Origin: JABDGZ01 sp964487685
GTDB taxonomy: Bacteria > Omnitrophota > Gorgyraeia > Zapsychrales > Fredricksoniimonadaceae
Direction of reading: 5' to 3'
NCBI GenBank assembly: GCA_964487685.1
Contig: CAZASA010000094.1
Location: 1-8,560 of the forward strand
Length of the DNA stretch: 8,560 nucleotides
In this document: positions 5,244-8,560 of the stretch, piece after piece
Numbering within the stretch: the first letter of the stretch is position 1
Layout: every line of letters begins with the position of its first letter
The notes under the pieces: model-generated
Told to the model about the DNA's origin: nothing
The model's database searches: none
The model's input: only the letters and a program-made list of their open reading frames with translations
Program-made: the position numbers and the translations under genes

Positions 5244-6577
5244 TGGCGGGTGGTTGTGCAAGTACGCATAAAAAGATCATAGAAGTCATCCCTCATGAAT
5301 TCACATTTCCCCAGGGTTTTTTGTGGGGATCAGCCACTTCCGCCCATCAGGTCGAGGGAAACAATACCAATAATGATTGGTGGGAGTGGGAACAAACACT
5401 CGCCGCTAAAGAGCGTTCGGGCCTCGCAGATGATGAGTGGAACCGTTTTGAAGCAGATTTTAAACTTGCCCAAGAGTTAGGCCACACAGCTCTGCGTTTC
5501 TCCATTGAATGGAGCCGCATTGAACCCCAAGAAGGACAATGGGACACCAAGGCTTTAGATCATTACGCGCAGGTCATCTCCTCACTTAGATCAAAAGGTA
5601 TCGAACCTATTGTTACGCTCAATCATTTTACGCTTCCTTTATGGTTGGCGCGCCAGGGTGGCTGGTATTCTGATAAGACGCCGCTCCTTTTCGCTCGATA
5701 CGCCGAAAAAGTTACACAAACTTTAGGCCACCATGTCCATTATTGGATGACATTAAATGAGCCCAGCGTGTACGTGTACAAAGGGTATCTTGTAGGAGAG
5801 TGGCCGCCGCAAGAAAAATCACCTAAAAAAGCAGTTAAAGTCTTTAAGAATTTACTCCTGGGGCATGTCTTGGCCTATGAGAAGATCAAAGAAGTGTATA
5901 TTCAAAGGGATTGGAAAGAACCCATGGTCGGGATCGCGCAAAATGTGCTCATATTCAGGGCTTGTTCGGACACTACTTTAAGGGACCGGATCGCGGCACG
6001 TTTCAGGCATTGGATGTTTAATCATTTATTTGTCCAGGCTTTGGTCAGGGGAAGGGCTTATTGTATTGGAGTTTTTAATATTCATTTGCCCAGAGCGAAA
6101 ACTTTGGATTTTATCGGCCTTAATTATTACACTCGGGATTTCGTTCGAAATAACGGGTTTGGATTCCCAGAAATTTTGGGTCAGCCATGCAAGGAAACCG
6201 CAGGAAAGCACAAGCACGGTGAAGATAATGCCCTTTCATGGGAAATCTACCCTAAAGGATTGTATACGCTCCTCAAAGATTTTTCACGGTACAAATTACC
6301 TCTTTTAGTCTCAGAAAACGGGATTGCGACAAACGATGATTCCGAACGTGCCAGGTTCATTGTTGAACATCTTAATGCAACGGCCAAGGCGATGAAAGAG
6401 GGAGCGCCTGTGATCGGGTATCTCTACTGGTCGTTGTTGGATAATTATGAATGGGTTGAAGGGTTTAGCTCACGTTTTGGTTTGATCGCGGTAAATTATA
6501 AAACGCAGGAACGGACAATTCGGGAATCGGCGAGAAAGTATGAGAAAATAATCCGGTCAGGGAAACTATATTTTTAA
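5243..6577 (+). CDS. GH1 family beta-glycosidase (beta-glucosidase-like), probable lipoprotein
   Basis: Counted from ATG 5243 the protein has 444 residues, the full length of a GH1 TIM-barrel. Signatures in order: GFLWGSATSAHQVEG at 25-39 with the sugar-binding Gln36, His128 in Leu-Asn-His-Phe, the acid/base Glu173 in Thr-Leu-Asn-Glu-Pro, Asn-Tyr-Tyr at 294-296, the nucleophile Glu358 in Ser-Glu-Asn-Gly, and Trp396/Glu403-Trp404 of the aglycone end. It hydrolyses terminal beta-linked glucose, galactose or related sugars with retention; the substrate cannot be read from sequence. There is no ribosome binding site before ATG 5243 (the region is a T-run), and the first residues Met-Ala-Gly-Gly-Cys look like a lipobox. 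The true start is therefore probably ATG 5211, out of frame here by one base. GH1 enzymes are mostly cytoplasmic, so a lipid-anchored one is unusual. Confidence 0.93.
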   Translation: MAGGCASTHKKIIEVIPHEFTFPQGFLWGSATSAHQVEGNNTNNDWWEWEQTLAAKERSGLADDEWNRFEADFKLAQELGHTALRFSIEWSRIEPQEGQWDTKALDHYAQVISSLRSKGIEPIVTLNHFTLPLWLARQGGWYSDKTPLLFARYAEKVTQTLGHHVHYWMTLNEPSVYVYKGYLVGEWPPQEKSPKKAVKVFKNLLLGHVLAYEKIKEVYIQRDWKEPMVGIAQNVLIFRACSDTTLRDRIAARFRHWMFNHLFVQALVRGRAYCIGVFNIHLPRAKTLDFIGLNYYTRDFVRNNGFGFPEILGQPCKETAGKHKHGEDNALSWEIYPKGLYTLLKDFSRYKLPLLVSENGIATNDDSERARFIVEHLNATAKAMKEGAPVIGYLYWSLLDNYEWVEGFSSRFGLIAVNYKTQERTIRESARKYEKIIRSGKLYF

Positions 6578-6595
6578 ATTATTAATGAAGTCACC

Positions 6596-7300
6596 ATGCC
6601 AATGAATACAAAAAGATGGCGAAGAAGCTTATTTTTTATAATAACTTTAGCCGCAGGTCATTCTTTCTTGTCGTATGCTGATCAAAACTTTGCACCACGG
6701 TATCAACAGATCACAAACACCCAAGAACACAAGGTACAAGTTGAAGAATATCCGTGGATCTTAAAAAAAGACCAGGAAGGCATTCATGTTTATGCCCGTA
6801 AAGTCAGCGGTTCAGCCTTTTTAGAGTATAAAGCCAACATTGTTGTCGATGTGCCGATTGGCAAGGTCATTGTTTTATTTGAGAATGACGAAAAGGTGTC
6901 TTTATGGTTTTATCATGGAGATCGGTCAGATCTCGTCGCACAGTCAGATGGCCTTGGAAGGGTTTATTATTTTATGGCTAAGCTGCCTTGGCCCATTTCT
7001 GCCAGGGATGCTTTTTTTGGGCGTATAAAAATGGAAGATCCTGTAACAGGAGAAATTAGATATACCCTGACATCATTGCCTGACTGGCTTCCTCGAAAGA
7101 AGGGCGTCGTTCGGGTGATCCATTTAAACGCGTCATGGTACTTTATCCCCTTGCGTGATGGACAAACAGAAATATATTTTCAACAATTTAGCATTCCTGG
7201 AGGCTTTATTCCTCCATTTATCGCTAATCAGTTGGTTATCGATGTTCCTTTTTACAGCTTAAGAAACTTTCGCACCCTGGTTGAAGAAAAGAGCTTGTAA
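6596..7300 (+). CDS. Secreted START-domain (lipid-binding) protein
   Basis: A 234-residue protein. Residues 1-28 form a Sec signal peptide: basic Lys-Arg-Trp-Arg-Arg, core SLFFIITLAAGHSFL, with a cut after Ser-Tyr-Ala. The rest is one START/SRPBCC fold. It opens with Pro-Trp-Ile-Leu-Lys-Lys-Asp-Gln-Glu-Gly-Ile-His-Val-Tyr-Ala-Arg (53-68), followed by a Gly-Ser and Phe-Leu-Glu-Tyr-Lys strand, and has the family's Pro-Trp-Pro-Ile-Ser-Ala-Arg-Asp-Ala-Phe at 131-140. START domains hold a hydrophobic ligand, often a lipid, in a closed cavity; this one would do so in the periplasm. ATG 6596 or 6602 may start it; the ribosome binding site is weak (GAAG). It begins 18 nt after the GH1 stop, so the two are probably co-transcribed. 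The stop codon touches promoter copy 2. Confidence 0.85.
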   Translation: MPMNTKRWRRSLFFIITLAAGHSFLSYADQNFAPRYQQITNTQEHKVQVEEYPWILKKDQEGIHVYARKVSGSAFLEYKANIVVDVPIGKVIVLFENDEKVSLWFYHGDRSDLVAQSDGLGRVYYFMAKLPWPISARDAFFGRIKMEDPVTGEIRYTLTSLPDWLPRKKGVVRVIHLNASWYFIPLRDGQTEIYFQQFSIPGGFIPPFIANQLVIDVPFYSLRNFRTLVEEKSL

Positions 7301-7342
7301 TACCCTGGTACAATTGATTCATTTTTTCTTCCAACCTAAAAT
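7301..7342 (+). promoter_or_regulatory. Promoter module copy 2
   Basis: TACC-CT-GGTA at 7301-7310, CAA, TTGATT at 7314-7319, a 17-nt spacer (7320-7336) and TAAAAT at 7337-7342. The module starts at the base after the TAA of the START gene. It drives the AsmA/DUF3568 gene, whose ATG is 81 nt downstream. The two differences in the dyad centre keep the TACC-NN-GGTA symmetry, which supports a protein-binding role for the arms. Confidence 0.8.
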
Positions 7343-7348
7343 AAGACC

Positions 7349-7370
7349 ATCAGAAAAAGGCGTGTCTGAT
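7349..7370 (+). other. Stem-loop at the predicted transcript 5' end (copy 2)
   Basis: ATCAGA at 7349-7354 pairs perfectly with TCTGAT at 7365-7370 across a 10-nt loop. It starts 7 nt after the last base of the -10 element, the same offset as at the other two modules. The sequence is unrelated to those hairpins. The remaining leader to 7423 shows no further strong structure. Confidence 0.45.
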
Positions 7371-7423
7371 TTAGATAATTGGCTTGAAGTTAAACGAGTT
7401 TTAAAAAATAAAGGCTGGAATTT

Positions 7424-8353
7424 ATGAAAAAATTTCTTATTGTGTCAGGTGTAGTGGTAGTGTCTCTGGTGTCTATCATCATTTTTAAGAATTTGATCAT
7501 CAAATCCGTAGTAACAAACATTTCTTCGGGCATCGTAGGTGCGCCAATACATATGGATAGTTTCTCAATGAATATTCTTACCTCAACTATTCACATCACC
7601 GGATTTAAAATATATAACCCCAGCGGCTTCCCGGAAGGCATGCTTGTGTCTTGCCCTAAAATAAACGTCATCTATGATCGTGCGAGCCTTTTTTCAAAAA
7701 AACCTCACTTGCGCCTGATGGATATCGAATTAAAACAGATGGTCCTTGTCAAAAACAAAGAAGGAAAGCTTAATGTGGATTCATTAAAAATAGTGCATCC
7801 ATCAAAGTCTTCACCTCCTGCTCCCATGCAAATTGATCTGCTCAACTTGAAGATAGGACAGATCGTTTATAAGGACTACACGATTGGCGCAGTACCTGCT
7901 GTGCGGGTCTACAACGTTAACAGACAGCAAAGCTATAAGAGTATTCCCACCGCCCAACAATTGGCTTTACTGGTACTTTCCCAACCAATGAAAGCCGCCG
8001 CGATAAGAGACGCTGAGATCTATGGGGTTGCGATCTTCGCAGGGGTAGCGGTACTGCCAGTTGCGGTTGTAGCAACATTTATAAGCAAAGATAACGTGCG
8101 GCAAACCATCGATGACGGTTTTGAACATACCTATGCCATTAGCCTTGAGGTAGTAAAGACAATGGGAACAGTCACCCAACAGGATGCGTCAAACGGAGTG
8201 ATCAAAGCCAATATCAATGGATCTTCTGTAGGGCTTTTACTTAAAAAGAGCGCAGAGAATAAGACTGAAATAACGATCTCTGCCCGCAAATATATGCTTC
8301 CCGAAGTTGATATTGCGGGAGGGGTTTTATATCAGATACTTGATAAGCTGTAA
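7424..8353 (+). CDS. Membrane protein joining an AsmA-like N-terminus to a DUF3568-like C-terminus
   Basis: A 309-residue protein with two parts. Residues 4-21 are a membrane anchor, followed by an AsmA/DUF748-like start: a stretch with Ile-His-Met-Asp-Ser-Phe, then HITGFKIYNPSGFPEG at 57-72, and further beta strands to about 165. AsmA-type proteins form envelope-spanning beta structures linked to phospholipid transport. A Gly/Ala/Val-rich hydrophobic segment at about 200-220 is a second membrane or buried helix. Residues 224-309 resemble DUF3568: a helix Tyr-Ala-Ile-Ser-Leu-Glu-Val-Val-Lys-Thr-Met-Gly, then strands with Gly-Val-Ile-Lys-Ala and a final Leu-Tyr-Gln-Ile-Leu-Asp-Lys-Leu. Such domains are usually short stand-alone lipoproteins. 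AGG/TGGA about 5-11 nt upstream is a modest ribosome binding site. It is a single-gene unit behind promoter copy 2. The domain assignments are by pattern and moderately sure. Confidence 0.65.
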   Translation: MKKFLIVSGVVVVSLVSIIIFKNLIIKSVVTNISSGIVGAPIHMDSFSMNILTSTIHITGFKIYNPSGFPEGMLVSCPKINVIYDRASLFSKKPHLRLMDIELKQMVLVKNKEGKLNVDSLKIVHPSKSSPPAPMQIDLLNLKIGQIVYKDYTIGAVPAVRVYNVNRQQSYKSIPTAQQLALLVLSQPMKAAAIRDAEIYGVAIFAGVAVLPVAVVATFISKDNVRQTIDDGFEHTYAISLEVVKTMGTVTQQDASNGVIKANINGSSVGLLLKKSAENKTEITISARKYMLPEVDIAGGVLYQILDKL

Positions 8354-8427
8354 GCAAGAGAAGGAAAATCAATTTATAGAGAATTCAAAGGGCCAGGACT
8401 CAGATTGCTGGGAAGAATTGCATATTA

Positions 8428-8469
8428 TACCTCAGTACAATTGATACATTTTAGACACATAGATAAAAT
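8428..8469 (+). promoter_or_regulatory. Promoter module copy 3, facing out of the window
   Basis: TACC-TC-AGTA at 8428-8437 (one mismatch in the right arm), CAA, TTGATA at 8441-8446, a 17-nt spacer (8447-8463) and TAAAAT at 8464-8469. It is the same 42-bp length and register as the other two copies. At least 91 nt of leader follow before any gene. Confidence 0.78.
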
Positions 8470-8475
8470 ATATTC

Positions 8476-8497
8476 AATGGCTTTTTTGAAGCCCATT
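8476..8497 (+). other. Stem-loop at the predicted transcript 5' end (copy 3)
   Basis: AATGGCTT at 8476-8483 pairs with AAG (8489-8491) and CCATT (8493-8497), with one bulged C at 8492 and a 5-nt loop, giving eight base pairs. It starts 7 nt after the last base of the -10 element, as at copies 1 and 2. There is no T-tract after it, so it is not a terminator. Confidence 0.4.
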
Positions 8498-8560
8498 TAA
8501 AACGATTCAAATATTTAATTTTAGTAATTAGAATATTCGTATTGGAAACATTTATCAGCC

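Larger units (their letters stand above)
8354..8560. other. Non-coding 3' end of the window
   Basis: No credible coding region is visible in these 207 bases on either strand. There is no strong terminator after the AsmA-like gene. The content is promoter copy 3 (8428-8469), its hairpin (8476-8497), and AT-rich leader to the edge. The only ATG behind the promoter (8478) gives seven codons and lies inside the hairpin, so the target of this promoter lies beyond the window. Confidence 0.7.

Noticed and set aside
6288..6739. GGTACAA at 6288-6294 and 6733-6739 as extra operator copies
   Set aside because: Both are inside coding sequence, lack the left TACC arm and are not followed by TTGAT and TAAAAT.

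Overview
The window is a compact run of genes all on the + strand, of moderate GC content. The gene content suggests an uncultured Gram-negative-type bacterium: Sec and lipoprotein signal peptides, a probable AsmA-like envelope protein, a PoxB-like pyruvate oxidase, and small stress proteins of the DUF5670 and DUF6496 types. An Omnitrophota-like or similar deep lineage would fit, but this is inference from gene style; there is no rRNA or marker gene. I see no tRNA, rRNA, CRISPR array, transposase or phage gene.

Layout. Positions 1-341: the 3' end of a cysteine-rich, helical small protein, followed by a strong intrinsic terminator. Positions 342-4192: an unrecognised 122-residue protein, a DUF5670 (Lmo0937-type) mini membrane protein read from its own promoter, a non-heme chloroperoxidase/arylesterase-type alpha/beta hydrolase, a non-heme ferritin, and a thiamine-diphosphate enzyme resembling pyruvate oxidase PoxB. 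Positions 4193-5166: a BON-domain protein, a small secreted Ser/Asn/Gly-rich protein with two successive signal peptides, and a 52-residue DUF6496 protein. Positions 5211-8353: a GH1 beta-glycosidase whose lipoprotein signal peptide appears split off by a 12-T homopolymer, a secreted START-domain protein, and a membrane protein that joins an AsmA-like N-terminus to a DUF3568-like C-terminus. Positions 8354-8560: non-coding, ending in a promoter that faces out of the window.

The most notable signal is non-coding. A 42-bp promoter module occurs three times (733-774, 7301-7342, 8428-8469). Each copy has a TACC-NN-GGTA dyad (imperfect in the third), then CAA, a TTGATT/TTGATA -35 element, a spacer of exactly 17 nt, and a TAAAAT -10 element. 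25 of the 42 positions are invariant. In all three copies a small stem-loop of unrelated sequence begins exactly 7 nt after the -10 element, at the predicted transcript 5' end. This looks like a dedicated regulon with 5'-capping hairpins.

Functionally the genes read as a stress and envelope island: iron storage (ferritin), pyruvate oxidation at the membrane, a perhydrolase-type hydrolase, and small stress-associated proteins, followed by envelope glycosidase, lipid-binding and AsmA-like proteins. The co-regulation is inferred from the shared promoters and the uniform strand.
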